A DNA stretch of 58,967 bases from an uncultured Clostridia bacterium (lineage in GTDB: Bacteria; Bacillota; Clostridia; Oscillospirales; Acutalibacteraceae), in assembly GCA_947623205.1 (NCBI GenBank), contig CANQGM010000014.1:1-58967 (forward strand), read 5' to 3'. Under the pieces are notes generated by a model. That model saw nothing but the letters and a program-made list of their open reading frames with translations. It ran no database searches and had not been told where the DNA came from. The position numbers and the translations under genes are program-made. Every line of letters starts with the position of its first letter. Positions within the stretch are counted from its first letter, which is position 1. Positions 7,245 through 17,300 of the stretch are shown piece by piece.

Positions 7245-9329
7245 TCAATATATATTTACCGGAGTAATATCCGAAACAGTTTCATCAGGATTTGTATTCT
7301 GCTCATAAAAATCATCTGTTGCGTCGGTAACAGATTCGACCGGCGAAGTTGTATCGGCAATGTAATCGTGACTTGCGGTAGTTGTTACCGTAGAATTTGA
7401 AAAATCAATTGAATATTCCCGGTAAACCTGACCGTCAAGCTGTACAATAACATAAGATGTTCCTGAACCCGTAAATTCAAGAGTACAGGTCTTGTTATAT
7501 TCAGGGACAAGGGTTTTAGAATACTGCGGGTCTATCGCTCCGTCAACAATTACTGTCATTTCAACTGAATCAACCGCATTTACAGGAAGGTCAACATAGA
7601 TATTAACTGTATTTCTGTCGCCCTTACCCGAGCTGACTGTAAGTGTGACCTTGGTTTCTTTTTCAACCTTTCCGTATTGAAGAGGTGACATTGCAAGGAC
7701 TGTATCTTTTGCCTCTTTGCTGTCGTCATCGTACTGTACTTCAACAGTAAGACCAAGCTCTTCAAGATTTAACTTTGCCTCCGGCAAAAGAAGTCCGTCA
7801 ACCGATGGAAGTACTACCTGTTCAGCCTTTTGCCCGTTAGCAACATAAACGTAAACTGTTGAACCGATCATTGTCTGTACACCGGCCTTTGGAAACGTAT
7901 CAATAACATATCCCTTTGGAGTTTTTAAATTTTCAACGTAAACAATTTCTGCCATAAGGTTTTTATCCTTTAAAGCTTGTTTTGCATCTTTTTCTCCAAA
8001 GTTTGTAACAAAAGGCGTTGAAACTTTTGTATCGGTACCATTGACTGTCAGCGTGATTGTTGAACCTGATTTAATCTTCATTGACTCCGGTTCCGGATCC
8101 TGTTCAAGAATCACTCCCATTTCCTTGGATTCATCATACTTGCTTTTTATTTCAAACACAAAATTATTTTCATTTTTTTCTTTTGCTTCAACCAATGTTT
8201 TTCCTATATAATTAGGAACATTAACATCTTTTGGCTGAGTTGAACTGCATCCTTTAAACAAAGCAATAAGAAGGAAAATCACACATACCGCAACGGCTGC
8301 AATTAAAACACCCTTTACTGCGTAGTAAGAAGGCTTGCGCTGTTTTTTATCTTCGTCATCATCAACAAATTCGTCTTCCGAATTGTAATTGCCGGTGTTT
8401 TCAACCTGCCTTGTGTCACCTTTTCTGGTATCCTTCAGCGAAGCCACAAATCTTGTAGGTCTGTCGTCAACAAATGATGAACCGTAATTAAAAACAATTG
8501 TAGGATTAAGGCGGTAGCGTTCAATATCACTCAGCATTTCCGCTGCCGATTTGTAACGGTCCGAAGGTACCTTTTGCATTGCCTTCATTGTAATCTGTTC
8601 AAGTCCGATTGGGATTCCGGGGTTTATCTCGCGCGGTCTTTTAGGTGTGGACTGAAGCTGCATAAGAGCTACCGTAACTGCGCTGTCACCGTCAAAAGGC
8701 AGCTTTCCCGTCAGCATTTCATAGAGCATTACTCCCACCGAATAAATATCTGTTTTTCCGTCAGTAACATCACCGCGTGCCTGCTCCGGAGCGATATAGT
8801 GAACCGAACCTATTGCCTGCTCCGTCATAGTTCGTGTTGCATTATCAGAAAAATGTGCAATGCCAAAGTCGGTCACTTTAATTGTGCCGTCCTGCAAAAG
8901 CATTATATTCTGCGGCTTGATGTCACGGTGGACAATACCGCATTCGTGAGCGTGCTGCAAAGCTTTTAATACCTGAGTAGTAAGATGAAGAGCATCTTTC
9001 CACTCAATTATACCCTGCTGAGCAATATATTCCTTTAATGTTATACCGTCAATATATTCCATTACAATATATTGAATCATATCGCCGAAACTGACATCAT
9101 AAACCTTTACGATATTTTGATGAGAAAGCATTGCAATAGCCTTGGACTCATTTTTAAATCTGCGTATAAACTCTTCATTATTAAGATATTCGTCTTTTAA
9201 AATTTTAATTGCTACCTCACGGTCATCAATTGTATCTGTGCAGCGGTAAACATTTGCCATGCCGCCTACGCCGATCAATTCGTGTATTTCATATCGTCCG
9301 TCGAGCCGTTTGCCAATATATTTATCCAA
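7245..9329 (-). CDS. prkC: PASTA-domain Ser/Thr protein kinase PrkC
   Basis: An integral-membrane Hanks-type kinase that senses muropeptides or lipid II and phosphorylates cytoplasmic targets. The kinase domain (about 10-275) is intact: glycine loop IGVGGMANVY, VAIK lysine 42, HRDIKPQN at 134-141, DFG at 154-156, threonines in the activation segment TRTMTEQAIG, and APEQA. A transmembrane helix is at about 338-359. Three PASTA repeats follow (about 368-430, 435-499, 505-568), then a Thr/Ser/Asp-rich extracellular tail of about 125 residues. The likely start is TTG 9329 (MDKYIGKRLDGRY, as in family members) with GGAG 10 nt upstream; a GTG at 9338 almost abuts that SD. It follows stp by 19 nt. 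Confidence 0.95.
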   Translation of the reverse strand: MDKYIGKRLDGRYEIHELIGVGGMANVYRCTDTIDDREVAIKILKDEYLNNEEFIRRFKNESKAIAMLSHQNIVKVYDVSFGDMIQYIVMEYIDGITLKEYIAQQGIIEWKDALHLTTQVLKALQHAHECGIVHRDIKPQNIMLLQDGTIKVTDFGIAHFSDNATRTMTEQAIGSVHYIAPEQARGDVTDGKTDIYSVGVMLYEMLTGKLPFDGDSAVTVALMQLQSTPKRPREINPGIPIGLEQITMKAMQKVPSDRYKSAAEMLSDIERYRLNPTIVFNYGSSFVDDRPTRFVASLKDTRKGDTRQVENTGNYNSEDEFVDDDEDKKQRKPSYYAVKGVLIAAVAVCVIFLLIALFKGCSSTQPKDVNVPNYIGKTLVEAKEKNENNFVFEIKSKYDESKEMGVILEQDPEPESMKIKSGSTITLTVNGTDTKVSTPFVTNFGEKDAKQALKDKNLMAEIVYVENLKTPKGYVIDTFPKAGVQTMIGSTVYVYVANGQKAEQVVLPSVDGLLLPEAKLNLEELGLTVEVQYDDDSKEAKDTVLAMSPLQYGKVEKETKVTLTVSSGKGDRNTVNIYVDLPVNAVDSVEMTVIVDGAIDPQYSKTLVPEYNKTCTLEFTGSGTSYVIVQLDGQVYREYSIDFSNSTVTTTASHDYIADTTSPVESVTDATDDFYEQNTNPDETVSDITPVNIY

Positions 9330-9348
9330 AATGGTCACTCTCCATACT

Positions 9349-10074
9349 TTAATAAATTACTGTGGCTGTAATATTATCCGTTCCGCCGCCGTCCTTTGCT
9401 TTGTCAACAAGCTTTGCAATTAAATTCTCTCCACGGTTTTCGTGGCATATTTTAACCATATCGCCTGTTGTTACGCAGTTTGAAAGTCCGTCGGTGCAAA
9501 TTAGAAGAATATCTCCGTAAATAAAATTTGCCTCAATATAGTCAAGCCTTACAGAGGGTTTTATTCCAAGCGCTCTTGTAATAAAATTTTTATTAGGGTG
9601 GTTTTGAGCCTGTTCATAGGTCAGTTCGCCGCGGCGAACCATTTCCTGAACAACCGAGTGATCTTCGGTAAGCTGCTTTATTTTGCCTCCGCGAATTGCA
9701 TATGTACGACTGTCTCCTACATGTACAACGTGAACCGTGGTATCTTTTACAAATACAAATTCACAGGTCGTGCCCATTCCCGCAAGCTCCGGGTCAGTGG
9801 TTGAAAGTTCAAACACTTTCATATTTGCATTTACCACTATTTCTGCCATCAGTTCTCCTATTTGCTCTTTTGTCATATCGTCTTTATATAAATCTTTTAT
9901 TTTTGAGCTGATGTAATCAACCGCCGTTGCGCTTGCAATGTTGCCGCCGTTCGCTCCCCCCATTCCATCACATACTACCGCCCAAACACAGCTGGGAGAT
10001 ATAACTCCGAAGCGACAGTCATCCTGGTTTTGAGTGCGCACAAGTCCAATGTCACTTTTACTGAATACTTCCAA
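9349..10074 (-). CDS. stp: PP2C-family Ser/Thr phosphatase
   Basis: Stp/PrpC is the partner phosphatase of PrkC and removes phosphate from Ser/Thr in the kinase and its targets. The 241-aa protein has the PPM metal-binding motifs: CDGMGG (D36, G37), HVGDSRTYAIRGG, CTDGLSN and GGGTDNITATV. The start is a TTG with GGAGG 8 nt upstream. It lies between rlmN and prkC with very short gaps, as in Bacillus and most Firmicutes. Confidence 0.95.
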   Translation of the reverse strand: MEVFSKSDIGLVRTQNQDDCRFGVISPSCVWAVVCDGMGGANGGNIASATAVDYISSKIKDLYKDDMTKEQIGELMAEIVVNANMKVFELSTTDPELAGMGTTCEFVFVKDTTVHVVHVGDSRTYAIRGGKIKQLTEDHSVVQEMVRRGELTYEQAQNHPNKNFITRALGIKPSVRLDYIEANFIYGDILLICTDGLSNCVTTGDMVKICHENRGENLIAKLVDKAKDGGGTDNITATVIY

Positions 10075-10078
10075 GTTA

Positions 10079-11119
10079 TTAACCTCCTGTTTTTAAATAA
10101 TTTCGTTTCAGCTGACCGCACGAAGCGTTTATGTCGCTTCCAAGCGTTCGCCTTACCGTTGCCGCAATGTTTTTGGCGGCAAGAATATTAATAAATGACT
10201 GCTGTCTGTTTATATCGCTTTTAGTATATCCCGTTCCATCAACAGTGTTTACGGGAATCAAATTGACGTGACAGTTCATACCCGCCAGTCTTTGCGCAAG
10301 CTCCTCTGCGTTTGCGTCACTGTCGTTTACACCGCTTATCATTGAATACTCAAAAGTAATTCGTCTGCCGGTTTTCTTAAAATAATCTCTGCACGCCCGC
10401 AACAATTCATCCATAGAATATCTGTGTGCAATCGGCATTGTTTTTCTTCTTATTTCATCGTTTGGGGCGTGAAGCGATACAGAAACCGTAATTCCAAGGC
10501 GAAGCTGTGCAAGGTCGTATATTCGTGGAACAATTCCGCAGGTTGAAAGTGTGATATGGCGCATACCAATGTTAAGTCCGTCACCGGAAGAAACAAGGTA
10601 CAAAAACTTTACCACATTATCATAATTGTCAAGCGGTTCACCCATTCCCATAAGAACTATGTTTGAAATTCTTATGTTAAGGTCACGTCGGGCGCTCTCT
10701 ATCTGATTGAGCATTTCCGACGGTGTAAGGTCACGTGAATAGCCGCTTTTGCCCGTTGCGCAAAAGGTACATCCCATTTTACATCCAACCTGAGTTGAAA
10801 TACAAATTGAGTATCCGTGTTTGTATTTCATTACAACCGACTCAACACATTCGCCGTCGTTAAATGAAAAAAGGTACTTCACTGTTTTATCATACCTTGA
10901 AACAAGTTTTTTTTCAATATTTGCAACAGAAATGTAACAACTTGTTTTAAGAAAATCTCTGAGTTTTGATGAAATATTTCTCATTTCATCAAAAGATGAC
11001 ACATTTTTATTAAGCCATCCATATACCTGATTTGCACGAAATCTTTCAAAACCGTTTTCGGTTATAAATTCGGTGAGTTCGGAAAGCGTCATTGATTTTA
11101 TGTCTGCAAGCAAATTCAA
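10079..11119 (-). CDS. rlmN: dual-specificity 23S rRNA/tRNA adenine C2-methyltransferase
   Basis: RlmN is a radical SAM enzyme that methylates A2503 of 23S rRNA and A37 of some tRNAs. The cluster cysteines are C113, C117 and C120 in GCKMGCTFCATG, and the C-terminal catalytic Cys is in INASCGQLK (about residue 334). The 346-aa length is typical. The start is a TTG with AAGGA upstream, 3 nt after the rsmB stop. Its place between rsmB and stp is the conserved Firmicutes order. Confidence 0.95.
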   Translation of the reverse strand: MNLLADIKSMTLSELTEFITENGFERFRANQVYGWLNKNVSSFDEMRNISSKLRDFLKTSCYISVANIEKKLVSRYDKTVKYLFSFNDGECVESVVMKYKHGYSICISTQVGCKMGCTFCATGKSGYSRDLTPSEMLNQIESARRDLNIRISNIVLMGMGEPLDNYDNVVKFLYLVSSGDGLNIGMRHITLSTCGIVPRIYDLAQLRLGITVSVSLHAPNDEIRRKTMPIAHRYSMDELLRACRDYFKKTGRRITFEYSMISGVNDSDANAEELAQRLAGMNCHVNLIPVNTVDGTGYTKSDINRQQSFINILAAKNIAATVRRTLGSDINASCGQLKRNYLKTGG

Positions 11120-11121
11120 TT

Positions 11122-12456
11122 TTATTCCTTCTTTCCGAACACTGATATATAAAAACCGTCGGTACCCGCCGTATGCGGCATAAGAGTCAGTTCGTAATTA
11201 TGTTCGTCAAACGCGCGTTTTATTCCTTTGGGAAGCTCAATTTTTATTCCGTAAAAGTCAGGATGTTCCGCAAGAAAACGCTCTGCGTTGCGATTATTTT
11301 CGGCAGGATTAAGTGTGCAGGTTGAATAAACAAGCCTTCCTCCGTTTGCAAGATACTCTGCGCTTTGGCATAAAATTTTATATTGCAGTTCAGGCAATTC
11401 GTCTGAAATTAAATTTTCCTTATATCTGATTTCAGGTTTTCGCGAAAGAATGCCCAGACCGCTGCAGGGGACATCACAAAGGATCCTGTCTGCGACAGGC
11501 AGATTTACATCTGATTTTGAGCCGTCACGCCTGATTGTTACAATGCTGTTTATTCCAAGCCTTTTAGCGCCCTCTGCAATTAATTTTAATTTGCCGTCGT
11601 ATAAATCGCACGAAAACACCTTCCCTCTGTCATTCATATACTGAGCTGCCGTAAACGATTTGCCGCCCGGTGCGGAACAAATGTCAAGCATAACAGTGTG
11701 CGGCTTTGGAGACAGAAAATAAACACACAGCTGTGAAGATGCGTCCTGAATGTGAAATTTTCCCTCTTTATATGCTTTAAGGCGCTCAATTGCACCGGTG
11801 TTTTCAAGATAAACGGCATTTTCAATAAGGTTTGATTCCTCTGCTTTTATATTTTGTGACGCAAGTTCTGAAATAAGTGATGTTTTATTGGTTTTTAGGG
11901 TATTTACTCTGGCGCAGAGCTTAGGTCTGCCGTTTAATGATTTTAAAAGTTCTTCCGTATTTAATTCCCCGTAAGAATCAAGCCATAAACTTACAAGCTC
12001 TCCGGGGCAGGAATATTTTATGCTGTAATAATTTACTGGGTCGCCTTTGTCGGGCAGGGTGTATTTTATTTCGGCACGCGTTATACTTCGAAGTATGCCG
12101 TTAATAAAACCTGCTGACTTTTGCAGTTTTTGTTTTTTTGCAAGGTTTACGCTTTCGTTTACCGCTGCGCTTTCCGGAATTTTATCCATAAAAAGAAGCT
12201 GCAAAATACCCATTTGCAATATTATTTTTGTTTTCAGCTCTATTTTCCGTAAGGGAATTTTAGAGTACTGCCCGATAATATAATCAAGCAGTAACCGATT
12301 TTCAAGTACTCCGTAAGTCAGCGAAGAAACAAATGACGAATCAAGGCGATTTAATTTATTCTTAATAATTGCATTATTGACCGCAATGTTTGAATAAGCT
12401 TTATCCCGCTCAACTTTAAGAAGCACATTGAAAGCTGTCATACGAGGATCGAACAT
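11122..12456 (-). CDS. rsmB: 16S rRNA m5C967 methyltransferase
   Basis: RsmB methylates C967 of 16S rRNA. The 444-aa protein has an N-terminal NusB-like RNA-binding domain (about 1-135) and a C-terminal SAM domain with CSAPGGKSFTAA, the DVPCSGLGI motif and YSTCTLNPAEN, whose cysteines act in catalysis and release. It follows the YugP-type peptidase by 12 nt and precedes rlmN. Confidence 0.94.
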   Translation of the reverse strand: MFDPRMTAFNVLLKVERDKAYSNIAVNNAIIKNKLNRLDSSFVSSLTYGVLENRLLLDYIIGQYSKIPLRKIELKTKIILQMGILQLLFMDKIPESAAVNESVNLAKKQKLQKSAGFINGILRSITRAEIKYTLPDKGDPVNYYSIKYSCPGELVSLWLDSYGELNTEELLKSLNGRPKLCARVNTLKTNKTSLISELASQNIKAEESNLIENAVYLENTGAIERLKAYKEGKFHIQDASSQLCVYFLSPKPHTVMLDICSAPGGKSFTAAQYMNDRGKVFSCDLYDGKLKLIAEGAKRLGINSIVTIRRDGSKSDVNLPVADRILCDVPCSGLGILSRKPEIRYKENLISDELPELQYKILCQSAEYLANGGRLVYSTCTLNPAENNRNAERFLAEHPDFYGIKIELPKGIKRAFDEHNYELTLMPHTAGTDGFYISVFGKKE

Positions 12457-12468
12457 TTTATTTCTCCG

Positions 12469-13173
12469 TCATTGATTTCTGTTTCGGGATATGAGAATAA
12501 TACGCAAAAGCTGCATTATTGCAACGAGCGCCGATGCAACATATGTCATTGCCGCCGCCTGCAATGTGCGCTTGGCGCCTTTGTATTCCTCGCCGTAGAG
12601 CAAATCGTTGTCTCTTATACAAGCAAGCGCACGCTTTGAAGCGTTAAACTCAACCGGAAGCGTTGCCACTGTAAAAAGCACGGAAAGCGAAAACAGAATA
12701 ATTCCTATATACAATAAAGTAAATCCCATTCTTGCGGTAAAACAAAGTCCTAAAATTATAAAAATCCAGCTGAGCTGTGAACCGACCCTCGCAAGCGGAA
12801 GAATTGCCGAGCGTATCCTGTTAGGCAAATAATTCTGTGCATGCTGTACGGCATGACCTGCCTCATGAGCGGCTACGCCTACCGCGGCAACCGAGTTGCT
12901 GTTGTACACTGAGTCAGACAGCCTTATAACATTTTTTCGCGGGTCAAAATGGTCTGTAAGATTACCCCCAACGTGTTCTATGGTAACGCCTGTCACTCCG
13001 TTTTGCCTGAGCACATATTCCGCTGCCTGCGCACCCGTCATATTGCGTGAATTTCTGATTTTTGAATATTTTGAAAAGGCAGAAGATACATTTACCTGGC
13101 AAATCAGTGCTATAATTATACAAGGCATAACAAATACGATGTATGTCCAGTCAAATCCATAAAAATAAGGCAT
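12469..13173 (-). CDS. membrane zinc metallopeptidase, YugP family
   Basis: A 234-aa integral membrane protein with the HEAGH zinc motif (AAHEAGHAVQHAQN), flanked by an N-terminal helix and three hydrophobic segments toward the C terminus, as in the YugP/DUF2268-like neutral zinc peptidases. The N terminus includes a short soluble region ending in KNVIRLSDSVYNS. The substrate is not known for the family. The gene is inserted between fmt and rsmB, which are usually adjacent; this insertion also occurs in other Clostridia to my knowledge. It is a strong family call but not a functional one. Confidence 0.88.
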   Translation of the reverse strand: MPYFYGFDWTYIVFVMPCIIIALICQVNVSSAFSKYSKIRNSRNMTGAQAAEYVLRQNGVTGVTIEHVGGNLTDHFDPRKNVIRLSDSVYNSNSVAAVGVAAHEAGHAVQHAQNYLPNRIRSAILPLARVGSQLSWIFIILGLCFTARMGFTLLYIGIILFSLSVLFTVATLPVEFNASKRALACIRDNDLLYGEEYKGAKRTLQAAAMTYVASALVAIMQLLRIILISRNRNQ

Positions 13174-13193
13174 AAAAATTCTCCTTTCATATA

Positions 13194-14111
13194 TCAGCCG
13201 ACTTTGTCGCCGATTTTCAGGCTGTGACCTGCCGCAAATGCAGACGCAGGCATACGTTTTTTTCCCTCGGGCTGAAGCTCTACAATTTCAACCGAATTTT
13301 CTCCGCAGGCGACAACAAGCGGCTTTACACTTATTATTGTTCCTGCTTTTCCATTTTCTTTACGGATTTTTGTAGAATAAATCTTAACTTTTTTATTTCC
13401 TATTTCTGTCACGGCAACCGGCCACGGATTAAGACCTCTTACCTTGTTATGAACCTCCTGCGCGCTTTTTGAAAAATCAACAGGACAATATGTTTTGTCA
13501 ATTTTTGAAGTATGTGTTGCAAGGCTTTCATCCTGTTTTTGCGGGATGATCTCTCCTTTTTCAAGCGCCGAAAGCGTTTTTAAAATTAATTTTCCGCCCA
13601 TCAGTGCAAGACGGTTAAAAAGCTCTCCGGATGTTTCGTCGTCTCCTATATTAGTCTCAGACGTCATAAGAATATCGCCTGTATCAAGGCCGGCATCCAT
13701 AAGCATTGTTGTTACCCCGGTTATTTTGTCTCCATTCAGAACCGACTGCTGTATCGGCGCCGCACCCCTGTATTTTGGCAGGAGTGAACCGTGAATATTT
13801 ATACAGCCGAACACGGGTACATCAAGCACGGATTTTGGTAGAATTTTTCCGTACGCGGCAACAACAATCGCTTCAGGTGAAAGGCCTTTTATAATTTCAA
13901 GAGCCTTGCCGTCCTTAAATGATTCCGGCTGATATACAGGAATTTTAAGTTCCTGCGCGCAAATTTTTACATCCGGCGGCGTTAATATCATTTTTCTGCC
14001 CTTCGGTCTGTCTGGCTGCGTAAACACCGCAGCAACCTTATGTTCGGAATTTGCAAGCGCCCTTAACGCGGGTACTGCAAAATCGGGTGTGCCCATAAAA
14101 ATAATTCTCAT
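13194..14111 (-). CDS. fmt: methionyl-tRNA formyltransferase
   Basis: Fmt adds a formyl group from 10-formyl-THF to the initiator Met-tRNA. The 305-aa protein begins MRIIFMGTPDFAVPAL and carries the N10-formyl-THF signature NIHGSLLPKYRGAAPIQ and the C-terminal OB-like domain. I use ATG 14111, preceded by GAGG, not the TTG 12 nt upstream. It is 18 nt downstream of def, its functional partner. Confidence 0.96.
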   Translation of the reverse strand: MRIIFMGTPDFAVPALRALANSEHKVAAVFTQPDRPKGRKMILTPPDVKICAQELKIPVYQPESFKDGKALEIIKGLSPEAIVVAAYGKILPKSVLDVPVFGCINIHGSLLPKYRGAAPIQQSVLNGDKITGVTTMLMDAGLDTGDILMTSETNIGDDETSGELFNRLALMGGKLILKTLSALEKGEIIPQKQDESLATHTSKIDKTYCPVDFSKSAQEVHNKVRGLNPWPVAVTEIGNKKVKIYSTKIRKENGKAGTIISVKPLVVACGENSVEIVELQPEGKKRMPASAFAAGHSLKIGDKVG

Positions 14112-14128
14112 ATTATTCCTCAAAAGAA

Positions 14129-14611
14129 TTAATCTTGTTTCTCCATCTCTTCAATTTCTTCGGGTGTAAGCATTCTGACTGCCACCTGTTTAAAAATAAT
14201 GCCGTTAAGGTGGTCTATTTCATGGCAAAATGCTTTTGCAAGAAGCTCTTTGCCGTCAATTGTAAATTCATTGCCGTTTCTGTCCTGAGCTTTTACCTTA
14301 ACATAGTTGGGGCGGCGTGTAATTCCCCACTCTCCGGGACAGGAAAGACAACCCTCAAGCGATTCCTGCTCTCCGCTGTATGCAATTATTTCGGGGTTGA
14401 CCAGTTCAATTACTCCCTCGCCTATATCAATAATAATAACACGGCGAAGAATACCTACCTGAGGAGCGGCAAGTCCCACTCCGCCCGCCTTGTGCAGCGT
14501 TTCTGCCATATCGTCAAGCAGCATTGCAAGACGGTCGTCAAACTTTACAACAGGTCTGCATTTTTTTAAAAGTATGTCATCGCCTTCGGTAACAATTTGT
14601 CTAATTGCCAT
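14129..14611 (-). CDS. def: peptide deformylase
   Basis: Def removes the N-formyl group from nascent proteins. All three motifs are present: GVGLAAPQVG, EGCLSCPG with the metal cysteine, and HEIDHLNG with the two metal histidines and catalytic Glu. The start MAIRQIV at 14611 has AAAGGGA upstream; the in-frame ATG at 14650 lies inside priA. At 160 aa it is a standard short-form enzyme. It pairs with fmt in the same operon. Confidence 0.96.
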   Translation of the reverse strand: MAIRQIVTEGDDILLKKCRPVVKFDDRLAMLLDDMAETLHKAGGVGLAAPQVGILRRVIIIDIGEGVIELVNPEIIAYSGEQESLEGCLSCPGEWGITRRPNYVKVKAQDRNGNEFTIDGKELLAKAFCHEIDHLNGIIFKQVAVRMLTPEEIEEMEKQD

Positions 14612-14633
14612 ATTTATCCCTTTCCGTATTCTG

Positions 14634-17075
14634 TCAGCATATAAGGGCATTCATATCCGCATATGCCGTTACACTACTGAATTCTTTATTTTTACCGAAT
14701 CCAATTAAAAGCTCCGCAAGCATTTTTCTGAATTCGCGATTGTTTTTACACTTAACTATCAGTTTGTATCTGAACTTATTGCTAACCTTGACCACAAGTG
14801 CGGGTGAAGGTCCCAAAATACGCAGCGGCAGCGAGGGATATTGACTTTTTGCCAGACTTATGAAAGACTTTAAAAATTCTTTTGCCGCTTTAAGTGTGAC
14901 CGCTTGATTCTCTCCTACAAAGCCTATAAGACAAATATCCGCAAAAGGCGGATAAAGCATTGCCTTTCGCACGCCGATTTCGGTGCGGAAAAATGTGTCG
15001 TAATCCTGATTTGCCGCCATTGAAATTATTTGGTTTTCAGGAGTAAATGTCTGAATCACCGCCATACCCTTTGACTTTCCTCTTCCGCTTCTTCCTGCAA
15101 CCTGAGTGAGCAGAGAAAATGAGCGCTCGTAACTTCTGTAATCATCCGCATAGAGCATATGGTCGGTATTAAGCACTCCTACAAGCGTTACATTGGGAAA
15201 GTCAAGCCCCTTTGCAACCATCTGCGTGCCTACAAGAATGTCATAGTCTCCTTTTGCGAATGAGGATATCATTTTTTCATATGAGGATTTTGACGAGGTT
15301 GAATCGGTATCCATTCTTAGGACCCTTGCGTTAGGAAATATTTCATTAATATCTTTTTCAGCCTTCTGTGTACCTGTTCCACCCAAGCGCAGTCCTTTGC
15401 TGTGACAGGTGGGACAATCATCCTTATACGGAATAGAATACCCGCAATAGTGGCACATAAGTCTGTTATTGGCGCTGTGATATGTGAGCGAGATCGAACA
15501 GTGGGGACAGGTCAGTGACTCTCCGCAGTAACGGCAGGTCACAAAAGTATTGTGTCCGCGCCTGTTAAGAAGTAAAATTGACTGTTTTCCGTGTTCAAGA
15601 TTATAGTTAAGATTTTCAAGCAGCACATCGGAAAATCCCGACGCATTGCCGTTTTGAAACTCTGTATTCATATCTGCAACTACAATATCGGGCAGGGTCG
15701 CCGAGCCGTATCGCTTTGTCAAGATGTTGAGTGAATAACGATTTTGACTCGCATAGTAGTAGGTTTCTATGCTCGGCGTCGCGGAGCTTAAAACAAGAAG
15801 CGCGTTATTCTGACCGCATCTGAATTTTGCAATTTCACGCGCGTGATACCGCGGTGAGCTTTCGGATTTATAGCTGTATTCCTGCTCTTCGTCAATAATT
15901 ATAAGTCCGATTTTTTCAAACGGAGCAAAAACTGCACTGCGAGTGCCTATAACTATTTTTGCAAGTCCCTTTTTTATGCGCTTGTATTCGTCAAGCCTTT
16001 CTCCGAGCGACAATGCACTGTGCAACACTGCGATTTTATCGCCGAACCGTTTTGAAAATAAAGATACAAACTGTGGAGTAAGAGAAATTTCGGGTACCAT
16101 CACTATTATACCCTTGTCATCATTAATTACTTTTTCAATAAGTTTTATAAAGACGCTTGTTTTTCCGGAACCGGTAATGCCGTAAAGCAGGCTTATATGT
16201 GCTTTTTCATCGGCATATTCGGAATAAAGCGAGTCGCAGGCTTTTTGCTGCTCGTCAGACAAAACAATAGGCGCGGTGTCTGCGTCCGTGTGACGGGTTT
16301 TGATTCTGAACACTTCTTCATCATAGTAATAAATAAGTCCTTTTTTATAAAGAGCCTCAACTACCGCCGAAGTAACTCCCGTAAAATAACATATTTCCTT
16401 GACAGACGTACCGCCTGTTGCCTGAATAAGCTCCAAAACACTTTTTTGTTTTGGAGTAAGCTTTATTTTGTCAAAGTAGGCATTTGCAGCCGGCGCAGCC
16501 ATCTTCATAACTGCGTTAGACACTCTGCGAAACGCTTCGTCAGATTTATAAAGAACCCCGTTTGCAGCCATATTATCGAGAATATGTGCGTCTGTAAGCC
16601 CGAATACTTCAAGAATTTTATCTGATTTTACCGCCTTTCGCTGTGAAAAAAGATAGTCATAAATACGTTTTTCTTCGGGATTTAGAATATCACGTTCAAA
16701 ATACCCGCTGTCTTTTGCTCCGTAAAGCGTTGTTAGTTTGTAGTTTAACCCGGCAGGAAGCATTGTTTTTACAGCATCATAAAGAGAACAAAAATAATGC
16801 TCCTTCATAAATTTGGCAATTTTCAGCATTTCTTCTGACAAAACAGGCTCATCGTCAAGCACACTTAAAATGTACTTTAAACTTTCACGCTGTGAATGCT
16901 CAAGCGCCATTATTATTCCCTGGCGTTTCTTATTGCCCCTGCCAAAAGGTACAAGTACTCTTGTGCCTGCGACAGCCCGATTTAATAAATCTTCAGGCAC
17001 AGCATAATCAAATAATTTATCGAATGAATAAGCCGCATTCTCAACTGCAATTTTTGCGACTAAATCACAGCTCAT
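14634..17075 (-). CDS. priA: primosomal replication restart helicase
   Basis: PriA reloads the replisome at stalled forks and is a 3'-5' superfamily 2 DNA helicase. The 813-aa protein has the N-terminal DNA-binding domain, Walker A GITGSGKTSVF, DEEQE in place of DEEH, and a zinc-binding insertion with paired cysteines (CRYCG, CPHC, CHYCG, CPTCH), then helicase motifs including VAGRSGRG. The start overlaps rpoZ by 11 bp. In Bacillus coaBC lies between rpoZ and priA and is missing here. Confidence 0.96.
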   Translation of the reverse strand: MSCDLVAKIAVENAAYSFDKLFDYAVPEDLLNRAVAGTRVLVPFGRGNKKRQGIIMALEHSQRESLKYILSVLDDEPVLSEEMLKIAKFMKEHYFCSLYDAVKTMLPAGLNYKLTTLYGAKDSGYFERDILNPEEKRIYDYLFSQRKAVKSDKILEVFGLTDAHILDNMAANGVLYKSDEAFRRVSNAVMKMAAPAANAYFDKIKLTPKQKSVLELIQATGGTSVKEICYFTGVTSAVVEALYKKGLIYYYDEEVFRIKTRHTDADTAPIVLSDEQQKACDSLYSEYADEKAHISLLYGITGSGKTSVFIKLIEKVINDDKGIIVMVPEISLTPQFVSLFSKRFGDKIAVLHSALSLGERLDEYKRIKKGLAKIVIGTRSAVFAPFEKIGLIIIDEEQEYSYKSESSPRYHAREIAKFRCGQNNALLVLSSATPSIETYYYASQNRYSLNILTKRYGSATLPDIVVADMNTEFQNGNASGFSDVLLENLNYNLEHGKQSILLLNRRGHNTFVTCRYCGESLTCPHCSISLTYHSANNRLMCHYCGYSIPYKDDCPTCHSKGLRLGGTGTQKAEKDINEIFPNARVLRMDTDSTSSKSSYEKMISSFAKGDYDILVGTQMVAKGLDFPNVTLVGVLNTDHMLYADDYRSYERSFSLLTQVAGRSGRGKSKGMAVIQTFTPENQIISMAANQDYDTFFRTEIGVRKAMLYPPFADICLIGFVGENQAVTLKAAKEFLKSFISLAKSQYPSLPLRILGPSPALVVKVSNKFRYKLIVKCKNNREFRKMLAELLIGFGKNKEFSSVTAYADMNALIC

Positions 17076-17271
17076 CTTCGTCAGGTTCCAGAATGTTTAT
17101 CTTGTGATTTTTTATTTCTTCAATTGCAAGCAATACAGGTTTGTCTTCTGTTACAATGTCGTCTTCTTCAAATTTTTTTGTGATCTGCCTTGCTCTTTTT
17201 GAAACTCCTACTACAAGAGCATATCTGCTCTGTTTTCCGGCAAATAATTCATCAACATCAACTTTATGCAT
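17065..17271 (-). CDS. rpoZ: RNA polymerase omega subunit
   Basis: A 68-aa protein matching RpoZ: SRYALVVGVSKRARQI is the conserved helix and KPVLLAIEEI follows. Omega helps assemble and stabilise RNA polymerase through beta-prime. It is shorter at the C terminus than proteobacterial omega but usual for Clostridia. Its last codons overlap the priA start. Position after gmk is conserved. Confidence 0.92.
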   Translation of the reverse strand: MHKVDVDELFAGKQSRYALVVGVSKRARQITKKFEEDDIVTEDKPVLLAIEEIKNHKINILEPDEDEL

Positions 17272-17300
17272 AATAATTCTCCTTTAATATAATGTAAATT